Shown one piece after another: positions 16,657-26,091 of a stretch of 64,000 nt of DNA. Positions within the stretch are counted from its first letter, which is position 1; each line of letters opens with the position of its first letter. A program made the position numbers and the translations under genes. Where the stretch lies: contig NZ_JABFDJ010000001.1 of assembly GCF_013403925.1 (NCBI RefSeq), positions 124,001 through 188,000 on the forward strand. The letters run 5' to 3'. The stretch comes from Winogradskyella wichelsiae (GTDB taxonomy: Bacteria > Bacteroidota > Bacteroidia > Flavobacteriales > Flavobacteriaceae). The notes under the pieces were generated by a model. That model ran no database searches. It saw only the letters and a program-made list of their open reading frames with translations, and had not been told where the DNA came from.

Positions 16657-17447
16657 TGAATTGTAAAAATTGTAGTAATAATCTCAGAGCTAAACAAAAA
16701 TTCTGTGATGAATGCGGGGCTAAAATCATTCAAAATCGACTAAAGCCAAAAGTATTGGCTCAACAAGTCAATGAACATTACTTTTCGATTGATAATAAAT
16801 TATTACTTACCTTTTTAGATCTTTTTAGAAAACCAGAGGTCGTTATAGTAGGTTATATTAATGGTACACGAAAAAAATATATAGATGTACTCCAGTATTT
16901 TGCCTTATCATTAACTTTAACAGGAATTCAGGTCTTTTTAATGAGTACATTTTTTAAAGAATCTACTGATATAAGCTCACAATTTATAAACGGCTTTAAT
17001 GATGCATCAACTACAACAGATAATCCATTTAAAGATTTTGATGTTAATGCTCTAAATAATTACCAGGGGCTAATTTACATTTTAACGGTACCTTTTTCTG
17101 CAGTTGGAAGTTGGCTTGCATATTATATTATCGGAGAGAGAACATACAATTTCACGGAACATTTAGTAATTAATCTATACTACTCTGCTCAAATCATAAT
17201 TATTACAGCATTACTAACCATACTATTTTTAGTCTTTGGGTTAGATTACTTGATTATATCCTCAATTGTATACATACTTACATTTGTATATTTATTTTAT
17301 ATTCTAAAACGTATTTTTAAAACAAATTTCTGGAATACATTAGGACGTTTTTCATTAGTTATGGCTATATATATTGGATCGTTTTTAATTATTGGATTAA
17401 TAACTATGCTAATAGTTGTAATAATAGCCGTAGCATTACATAAATGA
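16656..17447 (+). CDS. Zinc-ribbon membrane protein, DUF3667-like (copy 1)
   Basis: 263 residues. The N-terminus is a zinc ribbon (CKNCSNN, later CDECGAK, four Cys) followed by the DUF3667-like segment LFRKPEVVIVGYINGTRKKYIDVLQYFALS. The rest is four to five membrane helices. The downstream gene encodes a close structural paralogue with the same plan. It overlaps the last base of cdaA. Function is unknown. The overlap suggests coupling with cyclic di-AMP synthesis, but that is only context. Confidence 0.75.
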   Translation: MNCKNCSNNLRAKQKFCDECGAKIIQNRLKPKVLAQQVNEHYFSIDNKLLLTFLDLFRKPEVVIVGYINGTRKKYIDVLQYFALSLTLTGIQVFLMSTFFKESTDISSQFINGFNDASTTTDNPFKDFDVNALNNYQGLIYILTVPFSAVGSWLAYYIIGERTYNFTEHLVINLYYSAQIIIITALLTILFLVFGLDYLIISSIVYILTFVYLFYILKRIFKTNFWNTLGRFSLVMAIYIGSFLIIGLITMLIVVIIAVALHK

Positions 17448-18271
17448 ATTGTAAAAATTGCCATACAGAATTACAAGAACAAGACGATTATTGCAAAAGT
17501 TGTGGTGGTAAAGTGATTAGAAATCGGTTGACTTTCAAAAATCTTTTTGAGCACATTAGTGAAACATTCTTCAATTATGACAACAAGTTATTACAAACTT
17601 TTATTCAACTTTTTAAACAACCTGAAGATGTCATAGATGGTTATATAACTGGCACACGAAAAAAATACGCCAACGTTATAAGTTATTTTGCACTAGCAAT
17701 AACTATTTCTGGATTCTACCTTATAATAGTTAATAAATATTTTCCTAAAACCTTCGATTTTTCTCAAATGACCATTTCTGGTCAAGAAGATTTTCAAAAG
17801 AAAAACTCAACATTTGTTCAAGAATATCAATCGATACTTATGATGCTTTATGTGCCTTTATATGCTTTTATGGCTCGTATAACATTTTTTAATATTAAAA
17901 AATACAATTACACAGAGTTACTTGTCATTTTTATGTATATACAGGCACAAATATCAATTGCGAGTGCTATAGTGGTCATTACTTTAGGTGTATTGGGCAT
18001 AAGCTCAAGTATTGTAGGAATACTGATGATCCCTTTAATGATCATCTATACGACATACGTTCTTAAACGATTACTAAAACTTAGTGCTTCTGATATTGTT
18101 GTAAGAACATTGTTGTTTTCTGTTGTACTAGGTGTAACTTTGATAATTATTACAATACTGTGTTTAGTTATAATGTACCTAACAGGTGATTTGCAAGAAA
18201 CGTTTGGACCAGCTTTTGAAGCCGGTAAAAAAATAGGAGAAGAAGCAGCAAAAGCAAAATCGGCAAACTAA
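17444..18271 (+). CDS. Zinc-ribbon membrane protein, DUF3667-like (copy 2)
   Basis: 275 residues, the tandem paralogue of the preceding gene. It has the same start (CKNCHTE, CKSCGGK), the same LFKQPEDVIDGYITGTRKKYANVISYFALA segment at the same place and four to five membrane helices, plus a C-terminal tail rich in Gly, Ala and Lys. It overlaps copy 1 by four bases (ATGA type), and the convergent ABC transporter gene overlaps its last four bases. The pair is clearly a tandem duplication that has diverged in the loops. Confidence 0.75.
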   Translation: MNCKNCHTELQEQDDYCKSCGGKVIRNRLTFKNLFEHISETFFNYDNKLLQTFIQLFKQPEDVIDGYITGTRKKYANVISYFALAITISGFYLIIVNKYFPKTFDFSQMTISGQEDFQKKNSTFVQEYQSILMMLYVPLYAFMARITFFNIKKYNYTELLVIFMYIQAQISIASAIVVITLGVLGISSSIVGILMIPLMIIYTTYVLKRLLKLSASDIVVRTLLFSVVLGVTLIIITILCLVIMYLTGDLQETFGPAFEAGKKIGEEAAKAKSAN

Positions 18272-20037
18272 GCTATCTCAGCTTTTAAAAACTGAACTTC
18301 ATACAGGTTTTTGTAATAACCTTTTTCTTTTGCAAGAAGTGATTGGTGTGTTCCAATTTCTACAATTTCACCAGCATCCATAACAATAATTTTATCTGCT
18401 TGCTGTATTGTTGCCAATCTATGCGCAATAACAATAGAGGTTCTACCTTTAGTTATTTTATTGGTAGCATCTTGTATTAACTGTTCTGAGTAAGAATCTA
18501 CAGAAGACGTTGCTTCATCTAAAATTAAAATACTTGGATTGGTAACATAAGCTCTTAAAAACGAAATTAATTGCCGTTGTCCTGAAGATAACATCACACC
18601 TCTTTCTTTTACGTTATAATGGTAACCTCCAGGAAGACTTGAAATAAAATCATGAATACCAATTGCCTTTGCTGCATTTACCACATCTTCTTCAGAGATG
18701 TTTTCATTATTTAAAGTGATATTATTCAGAATAGTATCTGCGAACAAGAATACATCTTGTAGTACAACAGCAATCTGACTTCTAAGCGAAGCTAAAGTCA
18801 TATCTTTAATATCAGTCTCATCAACTTTTATAATCCCTGAATTGATATCATAAAAACGATTCAATAAATTAATAATTGTAGACTTCCCTGCGCCTGTTGC
18901 TCCAACAATAGCGACCGTTTCACCAGCATTCACATTAAATGTTATTCCTTTTAAAACCTCTTCTTCTTTAACATAAGAAAATCTGACATCTTGAAATGAA
19001 ATATGTCCTTTAAATTGTTTTGCTTCAATGGTACCAGAATCGTCAATATTAGAGGTCGTATCTAAGACTTTAAATACACGGTCTGCAGCAACCATACCCA
19101 TTTGAAGGGTATTAAATTTATTTGCAATTTGATTTAGAGGTCTAAATAACATAGGAATAAACATGGTAAACGAAATTAAGTGCCCCAAAGTCGTCTCCGG
19201 ATTATCAGAAATAGTATCAAAACCCCCAACTAATATCACCATAGCCATAGTTAAAGAGGCTAAAAATTCTGCAATAGGAAAGAAAATAGAATTATACCAA
19301 ACCGTTTTTAACCATCCATTTTTATGACGATTATTTATAGCTTTAAATCTTTTATACTCGGTATCTTCACGTGTGAATAACTGTAATATTTTCATACCAG
19401 TTACACGTTCTTGTACAAATGAATTTAAATTAGAAACTTCGGTTCGTACATCTTCAAAAGCAATTTTCATATACTTCTGAAAAATCTTAGTAGCAAAAAG
19501 CACAATAGGCATTGTAATAAAAACAATTAAACTCAATTTTAAGTTTATAAATGCCATAAAACCAGCAACTACAATCATTTTTAAGATATCACTAAAAATC
19601 ATAAAAAGACCTTCACCAAAGATATCAGCAATACGCTCCATATCTGTTACTGCTCTTGTAATTAAAACACCGACAGAAGATTTATCGAAATAGGTCATTT
19701 TAAATTTAAGCATATGCTTAAATAATTTTACACGGATATCTTTAACAACAGATTGCCCTAACCAACTTGCATAATAGATAAAAAGTAATTGAGATAAAAC
19801 TTCTAAAATCAGTAAAACAAGCATAATTACCATGTAGAAAACAAATCCGTCGTATTCTTTATTGGCAATTTTTACGTCAATAGCTTCTTTTAAAACATAA
19901 GGTCTAAAAGCCCCAAATAAAGCTAAACCAACAACACAAAACAAGGATATAACAAAGACTGTACGATAGGGTTTTATGTACTTTAATAATCTTGTAAATA
20001 ATGATATATCAAATATTTTTTTTCCTTTTTCTGCCAT
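18268..20037 (-). CDS. ABC exporter, MsbA-like (fused permease and ATPase)
   Basis: 589 residues. Six membrane helices fill residues about 25-320, followed by an ATPase domain with Walker A GATGAGKST, the Q-loop VLQDVFLF, signature LSSGQRQ, Walker B ILILDEATSSVD and the switch His in IVIAHRLAT. It works as a homo- or heterodimeric exporter of lipids, drugs or peptides. The substrate cannot be deduced. truA lies upstream on the same strand after 42 bases. The stop overlaps the end of the convergent DUF3667-like gene by four bases, leaving no room for a separate terminator. Confidence 0.9.
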   Translation of the reverse strand: MAEKGKKIFDISLFTRLLKYIKPYRTVFVISLFCVVGLALFGAFRPYVLKEAIDVKIANKEYDGFVFYMVIMLVLLILEVLSQLLFIYYASWLGQSVVKDIRVKLFKHMLKFKMTYFDKSSVGVLITRAVTDMERIADIFGEGLFMIFSDILKMIVVAGFMAFINLKLSLIVFITMPIVLFATKIFQKYMKIAFEDVRTEVSNLNSFVQERVTGMKILQLFTREDTEYKRFKAINNRHKNGWLKTVWYNSIFFPIAEFLASLTMAMVILVGGFDTISDNPETTLGHLISFTMFIPMLFRPLNQIANKFNTLQMGMVAADRVFKVLDTTSNIDDSGTIEAKQFKGHISFQDVRFSYVKEEEVLKGITFNVNAGETVAIVGATGAGKSTIINLLNRFYDINSGIIKVDETDIKDMTLASLRSQIAVVLQDVFLFADTILNNITLNNENISEEDVVNAAKAIGIHDFISSLPGGYHYNVKERGVMLSSGQRQLISFLRAYVTNPSILILDEATSSVDSYSEQLIQDATNKITKGRTSIVIAHRLATIQQADKIIVMDAGEIVEIGTHQSLLAKEKGYYKNLYEVQFLKAEIA

Positions 20038-20079
20038 TTTATGCTGAACTAATTCTAGTACTTATTTTTCGATAAAAAA

Positions 20080-20829
20080 TTAATTATCAATTCTTATTGT
20101 TTCTGGGTAAACTATTTTAACTAAATACAAACCATGTGCAGGAACTGAAAACCCAGCTTCACTCCTGTTTTTAGATTTTATGATTGTATGTAAATCGTCT
20201 AATTTTAATTTTCCTAAACCGATATTAACCATTGTACCAACAATAGCTCTAACCATATTTCGTAAAAAACGATCGGCTGTTATTGTAAAAACTAATTGGT
20301 CGTTATTTTTAGTCCAGAAAGCTTCTTTTATATCACAATTATACGTTTTTACATCTGTTTTATTCTTAGAAAAACATTGAAAATCTTTATACTCAAATAA
20401 GATTTTACAAGCTTCATTCATCGCATCTAAATCTAAAGGCAAATGAACTTGGTAGCTAAAATCGTAATTGAATACATTTTTTGATGTCGAAATTTTATAA
20501 TGATACGTTCTGCTCGTCGCATAAAACCTAGCATGCATCTCTGGCTTTACTTCAAAAATAGTACTGACTGCTATATCTTTAGACAAAAAAGAATTTAGTT
20601 TATAAACTAAATCTTTAGGTTCAAAACCTCCATCAAAATCAAAATGAGCAAACATTTGCGACGCGTGTACACCAGCATCAGTTCTACCCGCTCCCATTAT
20701 TGCTATTTTGGTTTTCAAAATTGTAGATAATGCTTTTTCTAATACTTCTTGTACAGAAATTGCGTTCGGTTGATTTTGCCAACCATGGTAATCACTACCA
20801 TTATATGAAAGTTCAATGAAAAATCGCAA
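20080..20829 (-). CDS. truA: tRNA pseudouridine synthase A
   Basis: 249 residues. It converts uridines 38-40 of the tRNA anticodon arm to pseudouridine. YNGSDYHGWQNQPN near the start and the catalytic GAGRTDAGVHASQ (Asp) are diagnostic, followed by LNSFLSKDIAVS, HARFYATSRTYHYKIS, CFSKN and FLRNMVRAIVGTMVNIGLGK. It is full length. The ATPase/permease gene follows on the same strand. Confidence 0.96.
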   Translation of the reverse strand: MRFFIELSYNGSDYHGWQNQPNAISVQEVLEKALSTILKTKIAIMGAGRTDAGVHASQMFAHFDFDGGFEPKDLVYKLNSFLSKDIAVSTIFEVKPEMHARFYATSRTYHYKISTSKNVFNYDFSYQVHLPLDLDAMNEACKILFEYKDFQCFSKNKTDVKTYNCDIKEAFWTKNNDQLVFTITADRFLRNMVRAIVGTMVNIGLGKLKLDDLHTIIKSKNRSEAGFSVPAHGLYLVKIVYPETIRIDN

Positions 20830-20854
20830 TAGAAATCTTACTTTTGTTGAAGTA

Positions 20855-20862
20855 CAAAGTTA
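20855..20862 (-). promoter_or_regulatory. -7 element for truA
   Basis: Reads TAACTTTG on the minus strand, 25 bases before the truA ATG. Confidence 0.5.
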
Positions 20863-20973
20863 CTGTTTTAGTTGCTAAAGAAAACCTAAAATATAAAGTT
20901 ATCCTTTTTCTGATTTGTTATAAAAAGATACTGAATTAATTAAACTAGATTTTCACATTTTCCGAAAATAAAC

Positions 20974-21465
20974 ATGAAAAAAATACTCCTTTTATCTGAC
21001 ACACACAGCTATATAGACGATGCTATTCTAAAGCATGTAAAACAAGCAGATGAAGTGTGGCACGCTGGTGATATTGGTGACTTAGAGGTTACGGATCAAA
21101 TTAAAGCGCTGAAACCATTGAAAGCCGTTTACGGAAATATTGATGACGCAAAAGCTAGAACTGAATTTCCATTACATAATCGCTTTATGTGCGAGGACAT
21201 GGACATTTGGATTACGCATATTGGAGGTTATCCACCTAAATATAATTTAACGGTTAGAGAAGAACTAACTAAAAATCCACCTGATATTTTTATTGTAGGT
21301 CATTCTCACATTTTAAAAGTGATGCCTGATAAAAAATTAGATTTACTACATATGAATCCTGGTGCCGCAGGTAAACATGGTTTTCACAAAGTAAGAACAA
21401 TGCTGAGATTTAAAATTGATGGTAAAACAATTAAAGATTTAGAAGTTATTGAATTTGAATCTTAA
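20974..21465 (+). CDS. YfcE-like metallophosphodiesterase
   Basis: 163 residues, a compact calcineurin-type phosphodiesterase. The metal ligands are visible in LLSDTHSYID, VWHAGDIGD, YGNIDDAK, WITHIGG and VGHSHI, then NPGAAG. YfcE/MJ0936 proteins hydrolyse phosphodiesters with two metal ions; the natural substrate is unknown. It is a cytoplasmic, single-domain protein of normal length, and its own terminator follows. Confidence 0.9.
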   Translation: MKKILLLSDTHSYIDDAILKHVKQADEVWHAGDIGDLEVTDQIKALKPLKAVYGNIDDAKARTEFPLHNRFMCEDMDIWITHIGGYPPKYNLTVREELTKNPPDIFIVGHSHILKVMPDKKLDLLHMNPGAAGKHGFHKVRTMLRFKIDGKTIKDLEVIEFES

Positions 21466-21551
21466 CTTTACACTAAAATATTAAAGCTGTTAGCTTTTAT
21501 GAAATTTAAACTTTATCTAAAACTCTAGTTTGAAAAAGAATTTATAATTTT

Positions 21552-21585
21552 AAAAAAAAACCCAAACGGCAGCGTTTGGGTTTTT
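21552..21585. terminator. Bidirectional terminator
   Basis: AAAAACCCAAACG and CGTTTGGGTTTTT form a strong stem around a short loop between the phosphodiesterase gene and the DUF4293 gene. Confidence 0.9.
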
Positions 21586-21612
21586 CACACTAATACTACT
21601 AAGATTTTAGGT

Positions 21613-22023
21613 TCATCGTAATCTATCTACAGATTTCACGAGGTCTTCATCCTTTTTAATAGCCTTGTTAGCCAAGACTAAACACACAATAGAAAAAATA
21701 GGAAGAAGAACCCCAATACCTTTCTCAGAAACGTTAATTTCTCCAGATAAGCTTAGAGATTGATATACAAAGACTCCTAGTAAAATAAAGTTTAATATTA
21801 TATTAAGTCGTCCCAAAACAAATTGAGATTTCCTGTCTTTAAATCTAAAAATCGAAATCAAAGATAATAAAGCTGATCCCAAAAACAAACCTAGACACCA
21901 ATAATTATCTAAAGCGTAAACTTTAGCTCCTTCGTTGTTTGTCCACAGGTGAAACACAAATATTAAGCCTGATGAAATGACAGCTGCTAAAAATAAATAT
22001 AAGGTTTGAATGCGTTGAATCAT
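21613..22023 (-). CDS. DUF4293 membrane protein
   Basis: 136 residues with four membrane helices, beginning MIQRIQTLYLFLAAV, the diagnostic start of the DUF4293 family. The loop FRFKDRKSQFVLGRLNIILN is also typical. The role is unknown; in Bacteroidota the gene is regularly beside rho, as here (divergent, 217 bases apart). The C-terminus ends with KSVDRLR. Confidence 0.88.
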   Translation of the reverse strand: MIQRIQTLYLFLAAVISSGLIFVFHLWTNNEGAKVYALDNYWCLGLFLGSALLSLISIFRFKDRKSQFVLGRLNIILNFILLGVFVYQSLSLSGEINVSEKGIGVLLPIFSIVCLVLANKAIKKDEDLVKSVDRLR

Positions 22024-22045
22024 GTCTTTAACTATAAATCGAATA

Positions 22046-22053
22046 CAAAACTA
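22046..22053 (-). promoter_or_regulatory. -7 element for DUF4293 gene
   Basis: Reads TAGTTTTG on the minus strand, 22 bases before the ATG. No clear TAnnTTTG was found for the divergent rho gene. Confidence 0.45.
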
Positions 22054-22240
22054 GGAGTTTATTTTTTAAAAAGATAGAAATTATTTTAAAATAAAATTGT
22101 ATTATTGCAGTAGAAAGAAGTAACACACTGAATTGCATCCTTCTAATCTTCCAAATTAATCTCACTTTTTTTCTTTTTATTTCATTTAGAAAATATTGAA
22201 TTAATAATATCAAAATTATAATACATTATACAACATACGA

Positions 22241-23959
22241 ATGTTTGAAATTTCACAGTTAAAAGCTAAGAAACTTCCTGAATTACAGGAGATAGCGAAA
22301 AAACTAAATGTACCAAAATACCGTACACAAAAAAAATTAGACTTGGTTTATCAAATTCTAGATTACCAAGCTACCAACCCTGACGCTGTAAAAGCTAAGG
22401 TGGCTGCTGAAGCTCCTGTAAAACAAGAAGAGCCACAAAGTAAACCACCCCAAAAACGTGCTAGGGTTACACAAAAACCAAAAATGGCACCAGAGACTAA
22501 AGACGATAAAGATCAAAAATCTTTAGATTTAGAGGAAAAAACGGAAGAGGTAAAACCAACACCTCAAGTACGTAAGCCAAGAGCTCGCAAGCCACAAGAG
22601 CGCAAACCTCAAGAAAACAGCGCTCAAGAGGATAAGTCTACTACAGACAATTCTACAAAAAACAAACCTACACCAAGACCACAAGAACAAAAGAAACCTA
22701 ATCCGCGTAAAGACGATAAAAGACGTCCACAAAGCAACGATAACAGGCAACCACGTGCTAAAGATGGTAACACTCATGGTAATAACTCAAAAAACAATGG
22801 TAACAAGGATAGCAGAAATCGCTACCGTGAGCCAGATTTTGAATTTGATGCTATTATTGAAAGTGAAGGTGTTTTAGACATCATGCAAGATGGATATGGT
22901 TTTTTAAGGTCTTCAGATTATAATTACTTGTCTTCTCCAGATGATATTTATGTATCACAATCTCAAATTAGATTATTTGGATTAAAAACAGGTGATACAG
23001 TCCTTGGACATGTAAGACCACCAAAGGAAGGTGAAAAATATTTCCCTTTAATTAAAGTGAGCAAAATTAATGGCCAAAACCCAAATGTTGTAAGAGACAG
23101 AGTTGCTTTTGAGCATTTAACACCATTATTCCCAGAAGAGAAATTTAACCTTGCGGATAAGCAAGCAACGATCTCTACTCGTATTATGGACTTGTTTTCT
23201 CCTATTGGAAAAGGGCAACGTGGTATGATTGTATCACAACCAAAAACAGGAAAAACAATGCTTCTTAAGGATGTTGCTAATGCTATTGCAGCTAATCATC
23301 CTGAAGTTTATCAAATGATTTTATTAATTGATGAACGTCCTGAAGAAGTTACAGATATGCAACGTAATGTACGTGGAGAAGTGATTGCTTCTACTTTTGA
23401 TAAAGAAGCTCACGAACACGTAAAAATCGCAAATATTGTATTAGAAAAAGCAAAGCGTTTAGTAGAATGTGGCCATGATGTGGTTATTCTTTTAGATTCT
23501 ATTACGCGTTTGGCAAGAGCATATAATACTGTTCAACCAGCATCTGGAAAGATTCTTTCTGGTGGTGTTGATGCTAATGCTTTACACAAACCAAAACGTT
23601 TCTTTGGTGCTGCTCGTAATATTGAAAATGGTGGTTCTTTAACCATTATTGCTACGGCATTAACAGAAACAGGTTCTAAAATGGATGAAGTTATCTTTGA
23701 AGAATTTAAAGGAACCGGTAACATGGAACTTCAATTAGATCGTAAGATTTCTAACCGTCGTATTTTCCCTGCTATTGATTTAACGTCATCAAGCACAAGA
23801 CGTGATGATATTTTATTAGATGATCTTACAATTCAAAGAATGTGGGTGATGCGTAAGTATCTAGCTGATATGAATCCGGTGGAAGCTATGGAATTCATCA
23901 ATGAGCGTTTCAAAAGAACTAAAAATAATGAAGAGTTTTTAATTTCTATGAATGGCTAA
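22241..23959 (+). CDS. rho: Transcription termination factor Rho
   Basis: 572 residues. Rho is the hexameric RNA helicase that ends transcription. The Rho_N helical domain covers 1-45 ([21 protein letters not shown]). Residues about 50-200 are a basic, Pro/Gln/Lys/Arg-rich disordered insertion, usual in Bacteroidota and absent in E. coli. The RNA-binding cold-shock-like domain follows ([22 protein letters not shown]). The ATPase domain has Walker [10 protein letters not shown], Walker [17 protein letters not shown] and the Q/R-loop region [22 protein letters not shown] strong terminator follows the stop. Confidence 0.97.
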   Translation: MFEISQLKAKKLPELQEIAKKLNVPKYRTQKKLDLVYQILDYQATNPDAVKAKVAAEAPVKQEEPQSKPPQKRARVTQKPKMAPETKDDKDQKSLDLEEKTEEVKPTPQVRKPRARKPQERKPQENSAQEDKSTTDNSTKNKPTPRPQEQKKPNPRKDDKRRPQSNDNRQPRAKDGNTHGNNSKNNGNKDSRNRYREPDFEFDAIIESEGVLDIMQDGYGFLRSSDYNYLSSPDDIYVSQSQIRLFGLKTGDTVLGHVRPPKEGEKYFPLIKVSKINGQNPNVVRDRVAFEHLTPLFPEEKFNLADKQATISTRIMDLFSPIGKGQRGMIVSQPKTGKTMLLKDVANAIAANHPEVYQMILLIDERPEEVTDMQRNVRGEVIASTFDKEAHEHVKIANIVLEKAKRLVECGHDVVILLDSITRLARAYNTVQPASGKILSGGVDANALHKPKRFFGAARNIENGGSLTIIATALTETGSKMDEVIFEEFKGTGNMELQLDRKISNRRIFPAIDLTSSSTRRDDILLDDLTIQRMWVMRKYLADMNPVEAMEFINERFKRTKNNEEFLISMNG

Positions 23960-23987
23960 AGTTCGTAACACAAAGTATGTATAATGT

Positions 23988-24024
23988 AAAAAGCCTTGAA
24001 TTTATAAATTCAAGGCTTTTTTTT
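23988..24024. terminator. Terminator downstream of rho
   Basis: AAAAAGCCTTGAATTT is mirrored by AAATTCAAGGCTTTTT. It also lies at the end of the convergent SPOUT methyltransferase gene. Confidence 0.9.
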
Positions 24025-24056
24025 ATGTTTTTTTATCTCTTAAATTAATAATAAAT

Positions 24057-24515
24057 TTAAACTCTTGGTTTATTTACTCCCCTATCATACATAACAATAC
24101 TACCTGCCACAGATACGTTAAGGCTTAATTGAGATTTAAATTTTATTAGAAAATGACTTTTTTCAATGGCTTGGTTAGATAAGCCGTGATCTTCTGCGCC
24201 GAGCAAATAAACACATCTACGTGGATGATGAAAAGTTTCTAAAGCGACGGCATTATCAGTTAATTCTACACCAACAAGTCTAGCTCCTTTGGGTAGATTA
24301 TTAAAGAATTCGTCAAAATTATCATAATGAAAATAAGGCATCGATTTTACTGCATTATGTGTATCGCTAGATTGTTTTGCATAACGGTTCCCGATAGTAA
24401 ATATAAAACTCGCACCAAGGTTTTGAGCAGATCTCCAGAGTACCCCTAGGTTTTTTGGTGTTTTTCCATTCTGAATCCCTATTCCGAAAAATTCATTTGT
24501 AAAATTATCATTCAT
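24057..24515 (-). CDS. SPOUT RNA methyltransferase (TrmH/SpoU type)
   Basis: 152 residues, a single SPOUT knot domain without an N-terminal RNA-binding extension. The motifs are GKTPKNLGVLWRSAQNLGASFI near the start, VYLLGAEDHGLS in the middle and LSLNVSVAGSIVMYDR at the end, which form the SAM-binding trefoil knot. The target is probably a tRNA or rRNA 2'-O position. The size fits TrmL- or TrmH-like minimal enzymes. A TATTTTTG element is only four bases before the ATG, so the message may be leaderless. Confidence 0.9.
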   Translation of the reverse strand: MNDNFTNEFFGIGIQNGKTPKNLGVLWRSAQNLGASFIFTIGNRYAKQSSDTHNAVKSMPYFHYDNFDEFFNNLPKGARLVGVELTDNAVALETFHHPRRCVYLLGAEDHGLSNQAIEKSHFLIKFKSQLSLNVSVAGSIVMYDRGVNKPRV

Positions 24516-24519
24516 TAAT

Positions 24520-24527
24520 CAAAAATA
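24520..24527 (-). promoter_or_regulatory. -7 element for SPOUT methyltransferase, possibly leaderless
   Basis: Reads TATTTTTG on the minus strand; four bases separate it from the ATG at 24515. Confidence 0.5.
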
Positions 24528-24563
24528 TAAATTTCATTTTATCTTTCATAAATAATAATAAAA

Positions 24564-24606
24564 GAGGTTGTATAAATACGACCTAAGTAATAATTTACAC
24601 AACCTC
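24564..24606 (-). terminator. Terminator with alternative pairings after AraC-type gene
   Basis: AGGTTGTA (24565-24572) can pair with TACGACCT (24577-24584), giving a hairpin followed by TCTTTTATTATT in the minus direction. The same GAGGTTGT also matches ACAACCTC at 24599-24606. The two stems exclude each other. Confidence 0.6.
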
Positions 24607-24627
24607 CTGATTTTAATAAATGGTATA

Positions 24628-25644
24628 TTATGCTGTTGCAGCTAACTTAATGTTTTGTTTGTATTCTATTGGTGAGCAATTATACTGAGCTTTAAAAATT
24701 TTAGAAAAATAACTTCTACTTGAAAACCCAAGTGAATAAACAATTTCAGAAATATTTAAATCCGTATTCTTAATTAACTCTTCTGATTTTTTAACTCTTA
24801 CATAACGAATGTAATTATTAAGCGTTTTATCATGCATTAATTTAAATCCTTCTTGAACTTTTGCTGGACTAATAGAAATTTTTGCTGCAAGTTCTGTTAC
24901 GCTTAAATTAGTTTCAGGAAAATTATTAATATAATCTGACAACTCTTTTATTTGTTTCAATTCAAAACCCGTAAGTGATCCTGTTGGATTTTGGGCGCTT
25001 TTTACATCTATTGAATGTTGCTCAATTTCCATTGCTAAAATTACATTTACCAATCCTTGGATTAATAACGTCCTAACCACACCACTTTGCTTTATAGCTT
25101 TTAGTTGATTAATACTATCTGCTATTTTTAAGTTATAAGACCCTATATAACTGTAATCTTCGGTACTGTTTTTTATAAAAATCTCTGATACCATTTTATT
25201 AATAGGGTGTTCTCTACTACTTGTTTTAGAAGTATTCACAGAAATTATTGTTGAGTTTACATAGATATCTTTGTAAAAACTTATATGATTTTCGTTTGTT
25301 GTTATGTTAGCTGAAATCCCTGTTTGAAATGTTTCAACTGTTTTACTTTGATTTGAATTTAAAAACGAATGTGATAACTTACCTTCCTTACAATAAAGAA
25401 AATTAGCTACTGCACGTTGTGGACTTTTAATAACAAATTTTACGTCTTCTTTAAATTTTATATCAAATTCTACAAAGATCGTGTCTCTTTCTAATTCTAT
25501 ACCTCTAATAAAACCTTTACCCACCCCATTATCAACGTATAGTTCTCCTTCATTAAGCTGTGTAGTAAATGTTCCTCCAATAGTACTTTTTAAAGTTTGA
25601 AACATCGATTGTAAATTAGTTGCTTTTATATCTATAGTTTTCAT
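24628..25644 (-). CDS. AraC-family transcriptional regulator
   Basis: 338 residues. The C-terminal 100 residues are the double helix-turn-helix of AraC: LSVTELAAKISISPAKVQEGFKLMHDKTLNNYIRYVRVKKSEEL, then LNISEIVYSLGFSSRSYFSKIFKAQYNCSPIEYKQ. The N-terminal 230 residues have no cysteine-rich or cupin signature I recognise; they are predicted to be mixed alpha/beta and could be a ligand or partner domain. The gene stands before a 780-base region holding small membrane-protein genes and the kinase pair, and is transcribed in the same direction. Confidence 0.88.
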   Translation of the reverse strand: MKTIDIKATNLQSMFQTLKSTIGGTFTTQLNEGELYVDNGVGKGFIRGIELERDTIFVEFDIKFKEDVKFVIKSPQRAVANFLYCKEGKLSHSFLNSNQSKTVETFQTGISANITTNENHISFYKDIYVNSTIISVNTSKTSSREHPINKMVSEIFIKNSTEDYSYIGSYNLKIADSINQLKAIKQSGVVRTLLIQGLVNVILAMEIEQHSIDVKSAQNPTGSLTGFELKQIKELSDYINNFPETNLSVTELAAKISISPAKVQEGFKLMHDKTLNNYIRYVRVKKSEELIKNTDLNISEIVYSLGFSSRSYFSKIFKAQYNCSPIEYKQNIKLAATA

Positions 25645-25720
25645 GAGTATTGTGTTTTGGTTAGACTGATTGTTGTTTTAGTTTGTAAAAAAGAAAAAGG
25701 GAATAGAATTTGGTGAAATT

Positions 25721-25858
25721 CTAAGCAAGTTGACTTTTTCTCTCTCTCTCTACATTATGGAGACTAGCATTTATTTGAGAAGTAGCCTTAAATGTAGGTT
25801 TTGGGAATATTCTTCCGACTTTAGCAAATTGCTTTTGTAGTTGTGATTGGAATTTCAT
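25721..25858 (-). CDS. Possible 45-residue small protein
   Basis: An ATG at 25858 opens 45 codons: MKFQSQLQKQFAKVG, then RIFPKPTFKATSQ, ending RERKSQLA. It is basic and amphipathic, without membrane segments, and starts 214 bases upstream of the AraC-type gene on the same strand. A run of alternating CT (GAGA on the coding strand) lies near its end. No family is recognised, and it may be part of the AraC leader. The remaining part of 25645-26091 shows nothing else I can support. Confidence 0.25.
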   Translation of the reverse strand: MKFQSQLQKQFAKVGRIFPKPTFKATSQINASLHNVERERKSQLA

Positions 25859-26091
25859 GCTTGTAAGTTTTTAAGTTCGATTTTGTTTATACAAAGTAAC
25901 GAATCTTAACCTCTTAGCTTGTTATACAATTCTCCAGTTTTGTTATATCATTCCTATTTATTGTTAAACAAAACTTAATAAAAGTATTAAAGAATACGCT
26001 TAGAGACATTACATACCTATCTCAAAGCATTAGTAAACTGACAAATGAGTATCAGGAAATAGAATTTGATAAATTGAAAAAATATGAAGTT

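Noticed and set aside
22028..22213. 61-codon minus-strand frame upstream of rho
   Set aside because: Composition is AT-driven and it overlaps the promoter of the DUF4293 gene; no motif.
24057..24515. Truncation of the SPOUT methyltransferase
   Set aside because: It is short, but all three knot motifs are present, as in minimal TrmL/TrmH-like enzymes.
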